DNA from: Antarcticirhabdus aurantiaca
GTDB taxonomy: Bacteria; Pseudomonadota; Alphaproteobacteria; Rhizobiales; Rhizobiaceae
Assembly (NCBI RefSeq): GCF_009765365.1
Contig: NZ_VTOM01000016.1
Span: forward strand, 81,592-145,591
Length of the DNA: 64,000 bases
Reading direction: 5' to 3'
The translations under genes and the position numbers were made by a program. Shown here one piece after another: positions 52,152 through 61,376 of this stretch. The notes under the pieces are model-generated. The model did not search any database. It had not been told where the DNA came from and saw nothing but the letters and a program-made list of their open reading frames with translations. Positions within the stretch are counted from its first letter, which is position 1. Every line of letters begins with the position of its first letter.

Positions 52152-54077
52152 GTGCGTATCCGGCGAAACGCTTGTGGGACGGGGCGCCTCCTTCGACCTA
52201 CGGGACGACCGAGCCCGCGCTTCTCCCCGGAGGTGGTTGAACCACGCACTTGGAAAGTCGCCGCTGACGATGCCGCGCGGCGAGCACGAGGCTCCCCCGA
52301 CTTCCTGTCCCGGCTGGCATTCAGGAACGGACGCGACAGCCTGAGACGCCTCTGCGGCGATTTCCGGCTTAGTATTCGAGCGATCCTCGCCGGCGATCCC
52401 GCCGCGCTGGCTGCCGTGGCCGAGCTGGGTGACTGCGACCCCGGCGCTCTCCGCAACGATGCATTCGTACTACGGCCCGACGGCCGGCACGATTATCGTG
52501 GCGAGACGTTGACGCACCACTTCCTCCAGCGCGGCCGCATGCGCGTATGTCCGGCTTGCATGGATGACGACCTGGCGAGATGGTCGTTCCGGCGGGAGGC
52601 GCGTGCCCACCGCCGTTCGGAATGGTGCGTGGCGGGCGTGCGCACCTGCGAGCGCCACGGTCTCTCGCTGGTGGAAATCAGCAGGCCCAGGAGTCCGCAC
52701 CCGCACGATGCCTCGCACGCGATGGCATCGATTCTCGGTGACCTCTCGTCCGTGCACCGCCGGACGGTCCGCCGCCCCGCATCGGCATTCGAACGCTGTT
52801 TGGTCGGCAGGCTGCGGAACCGTAGCGCGGGAACCTGGCTGGATGCATTCCCGCTCTATGCGGCGTGGCAGGTGTGCCTGAGGCTGGGGGTGACGGACCT
52901 TCGCGACGCCCGCACCGGATACGGCAAACTTTCGGAGGACGCCCTGTGGGAGTGCGAGGCCGCAGGCTTCGCGGTTGCCGCGGACGGCGAGGACGGGGTG
53001 CGGCGGCTGCTCGACCGGTTGCAGTCGTCCTTCCGCGAGCAGCGTCGCAAGAGACGCGAGAGAACGATCCTGGGGCCGCTCTTCAAATGGCTCGACACAT
53101 CGAACGGAGATGCCGCCTACGAACCGCTGAGGAACCTGATCCGCCGCCACTCGGTCGATACCCTGCCTGTTGGCTCCGGCGAACGGCTGCTGGGCGTCGA
53201 GGTCGACGTCCGGAGGGTTCATTCCGTCCAGACGGCGCATGTCGGATCCGGCGCGGAGCGTGCCCGCCTCCATGCGCTCCTGCGGGCGGTCGGTCTCGTC
53301 GGTCCGGGATCCGACGGCCTGACACCGGGCAACGTGACCTTCGACGCCGTAGCGGCCGCGCCCTTCCTGGCGGATCTCAAGGATTCGATGTGCCTCCGGG
53401 AGGCCGTGCCCTATCTCCGCGTCCCGGTGAACTCGAGGCAAGATTTGATCGCCTCGGGCTTGCTGGTTCCCTGGATCGCCCCGTCTCCGGAACTGCGCGA
53501 CCACGTGTTTCGCCGGCGCGACCTCGATGCCTTCGCGGCCGCGCTTGCGGCATCGGCCAAGCGACGCTTCCGTGATGATCCGTCCCTCGTGGACCTGCCG
53601 ACGGCCGCCAAGCACGTGCTGCGTCCGTCCGCCGCCATTGCCCGGCTCCTGATCGAGGGAAGGCTGGGCCGCGTCGGGATCAGGTCGGGAGCGCGCGGGT
53701 ACATGGCTGTGTTGGTCGATCCCGCGGAAGTGAGACCGCTGCTTCACCGCAAGGATCCGGAAGTGCTGTCCCGGCAGGAAATCGCGAAGCGCCTCGGGAT
53801 GACGGTGAAGACGGTCAGCGCGCTGTGGCGCCTCGGGGCGATCGCGACGGAGAGCCGCCCCCATCCCGTTGTCGGCAGGGCGCAGAAGGTCGTGCGCCCC
53901 GAGGAGGTTGAGCGGTTCCTGGCCGAGTACGTGAAGCTCGGCGACGTGGCGCGTTCGATCGGCAGCAACGTTGCAAGCACGAGGGCCCGCCTCGCGGCGG
54001 ACGGCGTACTTCCCTGCTTCGACCCGGATGTCCTCGGCCTCTACCTCTACAGACGCAGGGACGTGGCCGCTGTGTAG
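52152..54077 (+). CDS. TniQ/TnsD-like target selector 2
   Basis: From GTG 52152 this is 641 aa; the first ~45 residues are uncertain. It has the same plan as the core tniQ: FLSRLAFRNGRDSLRRLCGD, zinc finger C133, C136 (RVCPACMDDD), C166 and H169 (RTCERHGLSL), a HxVDTLPVGSG segment, VTFDAVAAAPFLADL and VVPW-like turn VPWIAPSPE, then HTH segments (SRQEIAKRLGMTVKTVSALW). No tnsABC is adjacent, so it probably works in trans with the 36-40 kb core. It lies 0.9 kb upstream of an odd tRNA-Gly gene. Confidence 0.78.
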   Translation: MRIRRNACGTGRLLRPTGRPSPRFSPEVVEPRTWKVAADDAARRARGSPDFLSRLAFRNGRDSLRRLCGDFRLSIRAILAGDPAALAAVAELGDCDPGALRNDAFVLRPDGRHDYRGETLTHHFLQRGRMRVCPACMDDDLARWSFRREARAHRRSEWCVAGVRTCERHGLSLVEISRPRSPHPHDASHAMASILGDLSSVHRRTVRRPASAFERCLVGRLRNRSAGTWLDAFPLYAAWQVCLRLGVTDLRDARTGYGKLSEDALWECEAAGFAVAADGEDGVRRLLDRLQSSFREQRRKRRERTILGPLFKWLDTSNGDAAYEPLRNLIRRHSVDTLPVGSGERLLGVEVDVRRVHSVQTAHVGSGAERARLHALLRAVGLVGPGSDGLTPGNVTFDAVAAAPFLADLKDSMCLREAVPYLRVPVNSRQDLIASGLLVPWIAPSPELRDHVFRRRDLDAFAAALAASAKRRFRDDPSLVDLPTAAKHVLRPSAAIARLLIEGRLGRVGIRSGARGYMAVLVDPAEVRPLLHRKDPEVLSRQEIAKRLGMTVKTVSALWRLGAIATESRPHPVVGRAQKVVRPEEVERFLAEYVKLGDVARSIGSNVASTRARLAADGVLPCFDPDVLGLYLYRRRDVAAV

Positions 54078-54106
54078 CCTCGCGCCTGACGCCGCTCGGC
54101 CGGGAT

Positions 54107-54188
54107 TGTTGATCGCCGACCTCGCCGACAGCAAGTCGCCCATCAAGCTTGCACGCCGATCGGCGCTGAAGCCGGGCGCGGATGCGAG
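54107..54188 (-). repeat. Dispersed repeat, ~82-bp degenerate copy
   Basis: Starts TGTTGATCGCCGACC, core CACGCCGATCGGCGCTGAAG; about 10 bp shorter in the middle than the full copies. It begins 30 bp after the tniQ-like stop. Confidence 0.55.
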
Positions 54189-54453
54189 GGACCGCGTAGG
54201 GGCGTTCGCTCGGGGCTGCGGACCCGAGGTCCGTTCCGCCGTCGCGGCTGCCGCGGAGGTACACCGCCGATGGGCGAACCGCTTCGCTTCCACGGGAGGC
54301 CTGCGGCCATATGGGCGCCTCCGGACGTCCCGGACCCAAACAGAAGAAGCACCGGACGGACCGGAAATAACCGGATTCCATTTTCCCAAACGGACCCTAT
54401 GGACAAGCCGCAGACCGTCCGGTAGTGAACAGAAGAAACAGGCGGAAACCCCG

Positions 54454-54942
54454 ATGCCCAGCTTGAACGAACAGATCGAGGAGGTGCGCGGGTTACTGGA
54501 CGGGCTTTCCAGCGATCTGGACGCCGAAATTCGGGACATCCAAGCGGAGGCGCAGGGTAGGATTTTGGCGGCGGTGGCCGCGTCGAGAGCGAAGCAGGCT
54601 TCGATGATGGTGAGGCTGGCCAATCTGTCTGCGGCCGCGAACATGATCGGGATCGGCGGAGAGGTTGTCGATGTGCCGCTCGCGGCCGTGAGTCACCCAA
54701 CGGATGGCCCGCGCAAGTCGCCGACGGACATCATCCTCCGCGCGCTGCTGTCGAGTGGCGAGCCCGTCTTGTCAACGACGCTCGACAACCTCGTGACGGC
54801 CGCCGGGTGGACGAAGTCGGCGGCTGAGAAGACGAAGACGAGGCTGCGGGAAACCGGAGCTGTTGTCCGCGAGGACAGACATTATTCGATCACAAAAATC
54901 GGCAGGGAAAGAATCGGAGGACAATCGCCTCCCAAGGAATGA
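54454..54942 (+). CDS. Hypothetical protein with C-terminal winged-helix-like domain
   Basis: This 162-aa protein starts MPSLNEQIEEVRGLLDGLSS. Residues 1-60 form a coiled coil (DLDAEIRDIQAEAQGRILAA). Residues 88-155 look like a winged helix: SPTDIILRALLSSGEPVLST, TLDNLVTAAGWTKSAAEKTK and the wing VREDRHYSITKIGRERI. The gene lies 34 bp upstream of the tRNA gene, on the same strand. A DNA-binding or fine-tuning role is possible; the family is not recognised. Confidence 0.65.
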   Translation: MPSLNEQIEEVRGLLDGLSSDLDAEIRDIQAEAQGRILAAVAASRAKQASMMVRLANLSAAANMIGIGGEVVDVPLAAVSHPTDGPRKSPTDIILRALLSSGEPVLSTTLDNLVTAAGWTKSAAEKTKTRLRETGAVVREDRHYSITKIGRERIGGQSPPKE

Positions 54943-54976
54943 GGGTGACGCCGCTTGCACTGGCGCCACCCTCGAT

Positions 54977-55049
54977 GCGGACGTAGCTCAACGGTAGAGC
55001 TTGAAGGCTTCCCACCCTCAGGTTGCGGGTTCGAATCCCGTCGTCCGCT
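54977..55049 (+). tRNA. tRNA-Gly (CCC-type), unusual anticodon arm
   Basis: A 73-nt cloverleaf: acceptor GCGGACG/CGTCCGC, D-arm GCTC-AACGGTA-GAGC, T-arm GCGGG-TTCGAAT-CCCGT, discriminator T, no encoded CCA. The anticodon arm TGAAGG-CTTCCCA-CCCTCA is one base too long. It folds either with an A-C mismatch in a six-pair stem or with a bulged A and an 8-base loop. The loop contains TTCCC, giving a glycine anticodon (CCC or UCC). All other invariant positions look good. Confidence 0.75.
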
Positions 55050-55139
55050 CACGGCAGAGAACCCTTGGCGTCAGCTAAGCGGAGCCGCCATGCGGCGTCA
55101 AGGGTTCTTTCGCGTGGAGACTCTCGGTTCGCGGCCGAG

Positions 55140-55241
55140 CGTTCGTCGGCGTGCGGCCTCGACGCCGATCGGCGCTCCGGCCCTTCGCCCGGATTGATCT
55201 CAGGCTGATTGATCGGCGCTGAAGCTCCGTGCCGATCCACA
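55140..55241. repeat. Composite of two dispersed-repeat copies
   Basis: A plus-oriented copy starts about 55140 (GGCCTCGACGCCGATCGGCG) and a minus-oriented partial copy ends at 55241 (GATCGGCGCTGAAGC, GCCGATCCACA). They overlap or have recombined. 90 bp after the tRNA. Confidence 0.6.
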
Positions 55242-55568
55242 CTCATGGGCGCCGAAGCGGGACGACGGTGCCTCCAAGTCGCCGATCGACGGACGGCTCG
55301 CTCTTGGACGGCTCCGCCGATGATCGGAGTGGGTCAATCCGTCGGATGCTGGAATCCGCTCGTGAGCCGGGGCCGACCCGGCGTTGCCCATATCTTGCAG
55401 GAGCGCTGCTTCGCCCGATGGGCCTCCGAGGCATCGGCGCCCACCTCTATTTGTCGGCTAATTTTTGTTGTCAGGGGTCCGCACGAAAACTCCGTCTGAG
55501 GGTTGCGGGCTCCGCCAGACCGGGGAACCATCTGTCGACGCATTGTGCGGTAGAGGGTGACTGAGGAC
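55242..55568. other. Non-coding stretch
   Basis: No feature recognised apart from the promoter region expected for the 55569 gene. Confidence 0.4.
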
Positions 55569-55889
55569 ATGAACAGGAACGCAGACGAAGTCGAACTCGC
55601 GATCGAGGCGCTTCGGCAGGCTGACCGGGACATGGTGGCGTTCGAACTGGACGAGGGCGACGGTGAGGACACCTTTCTCGGCGAGGGGTCCACGTACGAG
55701 CGGATCAAGATCCGTGTCGACGAAGCCATCGCTGCGATCAAGGGCGGAGGGCTGACTTCGGAAACAGCCGCCAAGGGTACTTTGGCGCTGCTCGAGTCAG
55801 TCCTCCTCACGACGTACGAATGCCACATGGGCATGATCGAGGCGGCAATCCGGATGACGGAAGCAGCAGAACGCCGGACGAACGGCTAG
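55569..55889 (+). CDS. Small acidic hypothetical protein
   Basis: This 106-aa protein starts MNRNADEVELAIEALRQADR, with TGAGG just upstream; a GTG at 55557 is an alternative. It is acidic and helical (MVAFELDEGDGEDTFLGEGS, RIKIRVDEAIAAIKGGGLTS, ESVLLTTYECHMGMIEAAIR). No family was recognised. Monocistronic. Confidence 0.6.
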   Translation: MNRNADEVELAIEALRQADRDMVAFELDEGDGEDTFLGEGSTYERIKIRVDEAIAAIKGGGLTSETAAKGTLALLESVLLTTYECHMGMIEAAIRMTEAAERRTNG

Positions 55890-56113
55890 GCCGTGTCCCG
55901 GCTGTCGAACGAAGAGTTGCCGAGCCGAGGTCGAAGGGCATGCCAACTCGGGGCTCCAAGCCAGCAGCCGCACCGTTCGCACAGGCACATTGAATGCACG
56001 CCCCTCCACTTGCGCTCTGCTTGGCGGATCAATGCGCCGATCACCGCCATGAGCACGGAGGACGGTCCTACGCTCGGTACGGGACTTGGCCGCGGACGGG
56101 TCCCATCCAGGAC
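55890..56113. other. Intergenic
   Basis: Nothing recognised before the repeat at 56114. Confidence 0.4.
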
Positions 56114-56200
56114 TGTGGATCGGCGCGCAAGTTCGACACCAGCAGGCGCGGCAACCTGTTCAACTCGCGATGACCAGATGGTCAGCGCCGATCGTCAACG
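56114..56200 (+). repeat. Dispersed repeat, 87-bp copy
   Basis: Starts TGTGGATCGGCGCGCAAGTT, contains GGCAACCTGTTCAACTCGC and ends GCCGATCGTCAACG. It lies 9 bp beyond the stop of the minus-strand gene at 56210. Confidence 0.68.
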
Positions 56201-56209
56201 AATGCCCAG

Positions 56210-56686
56210 TCAATAAGCGACGCGGTCGCGAGACTGCTGGTACTTGCCATGCTCGACGCCGAAGCGCTCGACGAGCGCCCAGTCTCCCGCGCCGTATTCT
56301 CCCGCAGGCATGCGGTACGCGGTGAGGATGCCGTAGCCATAGGCACTGTTGGGGGCGGGCGTCACCCAGACCTTTCCGCCGTGCAGGTCGGACAGGTCGC
56401 CTGCGACGCGCCAGAGCTCGTCGCCGATGCTGTAGCTTCCGTCCACCGGCACGTGGATCTGGGAGGCGATCATCCCACCGCCCAGCGTGAAGACGACTTC
56501 CGGGTTCTCGTCGGAGCGCAGGCTGGCGGTGACGGCCGCGTGGATCTCCCAATCCCTGATGGTGTCCGCGATCTTCAACGCCTCCCGCAGGGCACCCGTC
56601 TTGATGCGGACGTCAATGTGACCTGCCGCGGCCGCGGCATTCACGGCGTCCCGGAGTTCGGCCGCCGTCTCGATCTTCTCCAACAT
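56210..56686 (-). CDS. Hypothetical protein
   Basis: This 158-aa protein starts MLEKIETAAELRDAVNAAAA after AGGGGAC. It has a helical N-terminus, then beta-rich segments (DIRIKTG-like HIDVRIKTGALREALKIADT, EVVFTLGGGMIASQIHVPVD, KVWVTPAPNSAYGYGILTAY). No family was recognised. The stop lies close to a dispersed repeat, so the original C-terminus may have been altered. Confidence 0.62.
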   Translation of the reverse strand: MLEKIETAAELRDAVNAAAAAGHIDVRIKTGALREALKIADTIRDWEIHAAVTASLRSDENPEVVFTLGGGMIASQIHVPVDGSYSIGDELWRVAGDLSDLHGGKVWVTPAPNSAYGYGILTAYRMPAGEYGAGDWALVERFGVEHGKYQQSRDRVAY

Positions 56687-57329
56687 GATGTCCCCTTGCG
56701 ATCGTGGACGGCCGACACGGGCCGCTCTCGAATGCTGGGAGCAATCAGACGGCAGCGCAAGCGCCGGGTCGAAGGCGACAGGCTTGGAAGAGAGAGGTGA
56801 CCATCTCCGCCGTTCCAAGGCGATGAGAGGAAGCCGCTCGATATCTTCGGCGATCTGCTCGGCTCACCTCCAAACCCAAGCCGACTTCCGACAGCGTCGC
56901 CAAGCGACTGTTGGAGCTTCGTCCGCGTCGGTGAAAGGTCGTCAACCGCGTCAATCCCGAGGGCTCATGCGTCGCAAGCGATCGACGCGAGCGGCGACCC
57001 TGGCTAGCAGACGGCAACCTCCGCCGAGCCGGCATCCCGACAGCGGGCAACGCGCCGGCCGGACCCGTCGATTTGCAGCTCTCGCTTCCCATCCTGCTCC
57101 CTTGGCACGACCTCCTCGGCATCGCCGTCTTGCGGCGTCGGGAGCACTCGCGGGCGCCTCCACATCGTCGGGATCTGCTTCTTCGCGCTCATCACCGCGA
57201 CGGGCGGCGACACGCTCCGGGGCTTTCTGATCGGCGCACCCGTGTTCTGGATGGTGGACCCACTGCCCATCCTGCGGCGGGAATGTTCGTCTGGGTAGAC
57301 GTTGGCTTTCGCTGCCTTCCGACGCTGCC
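56687..57329. other. Non-coding stretch
   Basis: No supportable gene. It ends at the left side of the IS110 element. Confidence 0.4.
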
Positions 57330-57498
57330 CCCCCCTGTCTGTTGAAAATGTGAGAATGTGATCGTGCGGAAGGGAGCCCGTCCCCCCCCCCGAGGGTCAG
57401 GAGCCCGTGCGGGAGCAAGGGTCCCTTCCGCGTCTGCTTGACCCTGAACAGTTGCTTGGGACCGCAGATCCCGCACGACATGGACAGGAGCTTTCACC
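57330..57498 (+). ncRNA. Predicted IS110 bridge RNA region
   Basis: The ~170 bp before the IS110 transposase holds a 10-bp inverted repeat GCGGAAGGGA (57366-57375) / TCCCTTCCGC (57422-57431), inner complementary pieces, a run of nine C and a second hairpin arm (AGGGTCA / TGACCCT). IS110-group elements encode a structured bridge RNA in this upstream region that pairs with target and donor DNA. The exact ends of the RNA are not determined. Confidence 0.45.
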
Positions 57499-58425
57499 AT
57501 GCCACAGCCCGTTGTCGGCTGCGATCTTTCACGCGGCTTCATCGATCTCTGCCGTCTGCCCTCGGCCAAGGTCGAGCGCATCGCCAACACGCCGGAGGCC
57601 ATCTCGGCCTTCCTCGACACGCTCGATCGCGACGTCCTCGTCGTGTTCGAAGCCACCAGCGGCTGCGACGGCGACCTCATCGCCGCCTTGGCCAAACGCA
57701 GCCACCCCTTCTCGCGCGTCAAGCCCCGTCAGGCGCGCGAGTTCGCCAGAGCCACCGGCGTTCTCGCCAAGACCGACCGCGTCGACGCTCGCGTCCTGGC
57801 ACAGATGGGCTCCTCCCTCAGCCTGCCAACTACCGTCCCGCTCAGCCGGGCCCGTGCTGAACTCTCCGACTTTCTCCGGCGGCGCAGGCAGTTGGTCGAC
57901 ATGCGGAAGGCCGAGAAGCTGCATCGACACAGCGCCGGGCAGGACGAGATCGCCACGGCCATCGACGCCATGATCGAACTGCTCGCCCGGCAGATCGGCG
58001 ATCTCGACCGACGCATCGCGGACCTGATCCATGCGGACCAGACTCTCGCCGAGCAGGCGCGCCTCCTTGCCGCCGTGCCCGGCATAGGTCCAACCGTGCT
58101 GGCTACCCTCCTGGGCGAGCTACCCGAGCTCGGCACGCTCTGCCGACGCCGCATCGCCTCACTCGCCGGTCTCGCCCCGCACGCGAGGGAGAGCGGTACC
58201 TGGCGCGGGGCACGGCGCATCTGGGGTGGACGACGGAAGGTGCGCGAGGTCCTCTACATCGCGGCACTCAGCGCTTCACGCCGCGTGCCCGTCCTCGTCG
58301 CCCTCAAAGACCGCCTGCGCCTCAAGGGCAAGCCACCCAAAACGATCCTGATCGCCGTCGCCCGTCAGCTCCTCGTCATCCTCAATGCCATGCTGCGATC
58401 CAAAACACCGATCGCGCTCGCTTGA
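57499..58425 (+). mobile_element. IS110-family transposase (DEDD, intact)
   Basis: This 308-aa protein starts MPQPVVGCDLSRGFIDLCRL. The RuvC-like DEDD residues are visible in VVGCDLSRG, VVFEATSGCDG and KTDRVDARVLA. The C-terminal Transposase_20 domain has LAAVPGIGPTVLATLLGELP, IASLAGLAPHARESGTWRG and REVLYIAALSASRRVP with the catalytic-serine-type motif. Length and domains are complete, so it should be active. IS110 elements lack terminal inverted repeats and use a bridge RNA. Confidence 0.9.
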
Positions 58426-58472
58426 GCGAACACAGTTGCCCCCCCCGACAGACGGCAAGCGCCGCGCGTCGG

Positions 58473-58928
58473 CTAGACGAGCCGTCGGAAGAGGATGACC
58501 AGGTCGCCGAGGATGCCGAGGGCGACGATGGGGGCATAAGGCAGGAAGACGAACGGAAGGCGGGAGATCGGCAGCAGGTTCGCCTGGTGTTTGTAGTGGC
58601 GGTGGTAGACCTCGCCGAACGCGGAGAAGACCTGGAATGGCGGCAGTTCGTCGGATCCCTCGCCCCGAAACCAGCCCTCGATCAGCTTGATCCGGTCCGT
58701 GAAGCAGTACTGGAAGCTTTTCCAAAGCGCTTCCAGATACCACAGCGCCGCGGCTAGAACGGCCGTCGCCGTCAGGATGAAAAGGCTGTGCTCCTTGAAC
58801 CCGAACGCGAGCCCGGCTCCAAGAAGCGGTGTCGCCAACGCCTTCAACGAAAGCGCTCTCTGGTCATAGGCCTCGTACTGCCCTTGGATGAGCAGGTATT
58901 CCGCCCTCAAATTATCGTTTGTTCGCAC
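58473..58928 (-). CDS. Membrane protein, three predicted helices
   Basis: From GTG 58928 (after GGGGG) this is 151 aa; an ATG at 58967 adds 13 residues. It starts VRTNDNLRAEYLLIQGQYEA, then two close hydrophobic helices (ALATPLLGAGLAFGFK, LFILTATAVLAAALWYLEAL), a conserved-looking soluble part (FQYCFTDRIKLIEGWFRGEG) and a C-terminal helix (FLPYAPIVALGILGDLVILF). The paired helices resemble small 2TM effector or sensor proteins of defence loci, but no family was confirmed. Confidence 0.62.
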   Translation of the reverse strand: MRTNDNLRAEYLLIQGQYEAYDQRALSLKALATPLLGAGLAFGFKEHSLFILTATAVLAAALWYLEALWKSFQYCFTDRIKLIEGWFRGEGSDELPPFQVFSAFGEVYHRHYKHQANLLPISRLPFVFLPYAPIVALGILGDLVILFRRLV

Positions 58929-59402
58929 CGTGCGCCCCCGTCCCGCGTCGGGGGATCGTACCTCCATCCATCGGGGCGGCAAGGCGTCGAGAACTGCTCG
59001 AGCGAGGGCACGAAGGCGTTTCCCCGACAGAGGGCAGCCGATGAAACGTGCCAGCGGAAGCGCGGCTCGATCCTCTCGCGGATGCGCGCCGGAACGCACG
59101 CGGGAGACGGCTGAGCAGGGCCTCGCGACAAGGTGCACTCAGGCGCCAAACAGGAATCTCGGCCAACAGGCACGTCCAATCCCGGAGGCAAGGCCGCAAT
59201 CAGGGCCGCACCTGCGCTCTGACCGCGACCGCCGACCTGATCGACAGGCTGACCGTGACCTCCTCGCAGATCGGGAGATCGGCCCCCGTCTTGATGGAAA
59301 TCGCGACCGCGAACGGCACGCGTCGGCAGTCGCGGTCCAGCTAATGCAATGCGCGCGAGCGCGTGCAGCAGGTATTCAGGGATTCGGTCCATAACGCTCC
59401 GC
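58929..59402. other. Intergenic
   Basis: Divergent spacer between the membrane gene and the third tniQ-like gene. No feature was recognised. Confidence 0.4.
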
Positions 59403-61376
59403 ATGACCAAGGAACCCGCCGCGAGGAACGACCACCCGGCAAGCACGTACGGAGAGCCCGCTCCGGCGATCGGCCCCCTTCCCTTGAAGCTGGAACGGGG
59501 CAATCGAGAGGTGCCGGCCGACTACCTGTCTCGCCTGTCGTTCAGGAACGGACGCGATGGCCTGCGACGGATCTGCAAGGATTTCGGCATCGACCTGCTG
59601 TCCCTCCTCCGGGGTGAGGCTGACGCGATCCAGGCGGTCGCGAACCTCAGCGGGATCGACCAGTCGATCCTGTGCGCCGCCGCGCCGCGCGACCTCGGGG
59701 AAAGGTCGAAGGTCTCCTTCCGCGAACAGGTTTTCCATCAACCGATGACGAACGATCGCCGGGTCAGGTTCTGCGCTGCCTGCCTGCGGGAGGACGTCGG
59801 ATCCGGGAGCGGCCGCGTCGAATGCCGTCCGTGGCGCCGCGGCGAGTGGATGGTCCGCGACCTCGCCACTTGCCCGGTCCACTCGCTCGCGCTCGTGGAT
59901 CTCGAGGGAAGGCTCGTCGACTTCACCCAGGCCATGGTCGGCGTCATCCCGCGCCTCGGGGATCTCGAGCGCTCGGCCGGGTCTCGCCCGCTCACGGGAC
60001 TGGAACAATACATCCTCGGCAGGCTCTCGGGATCCCCGTCGGACGGCAGAAGCGGGGCGTGGCTGGACGAGATGCCCCTCTATGCCGCCATCCGCTTCTG
60101 CGAGGTGCTCGGCACGGTTGCCCTCGAGGGGATCCACGCGAAGGGCAAGCGGGGACACGACCTCACCCTGCGGCCACGGCTGGCAGCGGGATTCGAGATC
60201 GCGTCGGCCGGGCGCGGCGAGTTCCGACGCTTCCTGGAAGACCTCCAGCGCGGTCGGCGGAGGATCAAGTCGAGATACGGCCCGTCGGCGTTTTTCGGCC
60301 CCATCTACGAGTCCTTCGCGAGCCACCCGCGCGATCCCGCCTACGATCCCGTCCGGCACGAGATCCGCGATCATTGGCTCGAGACGAACGCCGTCGGTCC
60401 GGAGGACTCGGATCTTCCGTTCGGCTGGCCCGTGGCGACGCGCCGGCTTCACTCCGTGATCTCCGCGTCCAATGCGTTCGGTGTCCACCCCTCCCCGCTC
60501 AGGAATGCCCTTTTCGCCAGCGGGATCGTCGGGCCTGACCAGCGCGACCTCACTAACGACGCCGTGACATTCGATGCTTCCGCTCACGAGTCCTTCATCC
60601 GCGACCTGTCCTCGTCCCTTACGCGGACGGCGGCCGCCTCATACCTCGGGATGCCCGATGGGGCGTTTCTGTCGCTCCTCGAGGCGGGACTGGTCGTCCC
60701 TTGGCTCGGTGGTACCGGCGAGTCGGTCAAGGACCGCTTCAGAACGGCGGACCTCGACGCCTTCGTCGCCTCGCTGCTCGCGAGCGTCGACGCCTCCCGC
60801 AAGGACGACGGAAGCCTCGTCGACATCGCGGCCGCCGCCAAGAGGGTCAAGCGCCGCCCGGCCGCCATCGTGGAACTGCTACTGTCCCGCAAGCTCGAAC
60901 ACGTCGGACATCGGGCCGGCTTGGCCGGATACGGGTCCGTCCTCGTCAATGTGGGTGAGATCCTGGACGTGTTGGGCGCACCGGACGGCACGGGTCTGAC
61001 GGCGGCCGATGCCAGCGCTGTGACGGGTATTGCGCCCAAGGTGCTCCGGCTGCTGGCGCGGGAGGGACATGTCCGTTCGTGGATGGGTTGGAACCCAGTC
61101 ACTCGGGCTAAGCCACTCCTGTTAGATCGAGACGACCTGACCCGGTTCTGCGATGAATACGTGGTGCTGTCGGAGCTTGCCTCGGAATGGGGCACCTCCT
61201 GGGCGATGGTGAAGATCCACCTCGCGATGGCGGGCACGGAACCTGCTGCCTTCTCCGACACGGTCGGGGCTATTTTCTACGCGAGGAGCGACCTGCCGGA
61301 TACACGGGAGTTCAACCTGACGGCCTGGCCGCGCTCGGGGCCCGGGCACAGCCCGGCTGGCGACCGAGAAGGCTGA
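59403..61376 (+). CDS. TniQ/TnsD-like target selector 3
   Basis: From MTKEPAARNDHPASTYGEPA this is 657 aa; an ATG at 59349 adds 18. It has DYLSRLSFRNGRDGLRRICK, zinc finger C124, C127 (RFCAACLRED), C157 and H160 (ATCPVHSLAL), VTFDASAHESFIRDLSSSLT, LVVPWLGGTGESVKDRF and repeated HTH-like segments to the end. The layout is that of the tniQ at 39950 and the 52152 paralogue throughout. No transposase is adjacent, so it is probably a trans-acting selector for the same core or a relic of a second element. Confidence 0.8.
   Translation: MTKEPAARNDHPASTYGEPAPAIGPLPLKLERGNREVPADYLSRLSFRNGRDGLRRICKDFGIDLLSLLRGEADAIQAVANLSGIDQSILCAAAPRDLGERSKVSFREQVFHQPMTNDRRVRFCAACLREDVGSGSGRVECRPWRRGEWMVRDLATCPVHSLALVDLEGRLVDFTQAMVGVIPRLGDLERSAGSRPLTGLEQYILGRLSGSPSDGRSGAWLDEMPLYAAIRFCEVLGTVALEGIHAKGKRGHDLTLRPRLAAGFEIASAGRGEFRRFLEDLQRGRRRIKSRYGPSAFFGPIYESFASHPRDPAYDPVRHEIRDHWLETNAVGPEDSDLPFGWPVATRRLHSVISASNAFGVHPSPLRNALFASGIVGPDQRDLTNDAVTFDASAHESFIRDLSSSLTRTAAASYLGMPDGAFLSLLEAGLVVPWLGGTGESVKDRFRTADLDAFVASLLASVDASRKDDGSLVDIAAAAKRVKRRPAAIVELLLSRKLEHVGHRAGLAGYGSVLVNVGEILDVLGAPDGTGLTAADASAVTGIAPKVLRLLAREGHVRSWMGWNPVTRAKPLLLDRDDLTRFCDEYVVLSELASEWGTSWAMVKIHLAMAGTEPAAFSDTVGAIFYARSDLPDTREFNLTAWPRSGPGHSPAGDREG

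Noticed and set aside
7624..56200. The ~92-bp repeats as integron attC sites
   Set aside because: They contain GTTGAGC in the middle, but not the paired R/L boxes at the ends, and no integrase gene is present.
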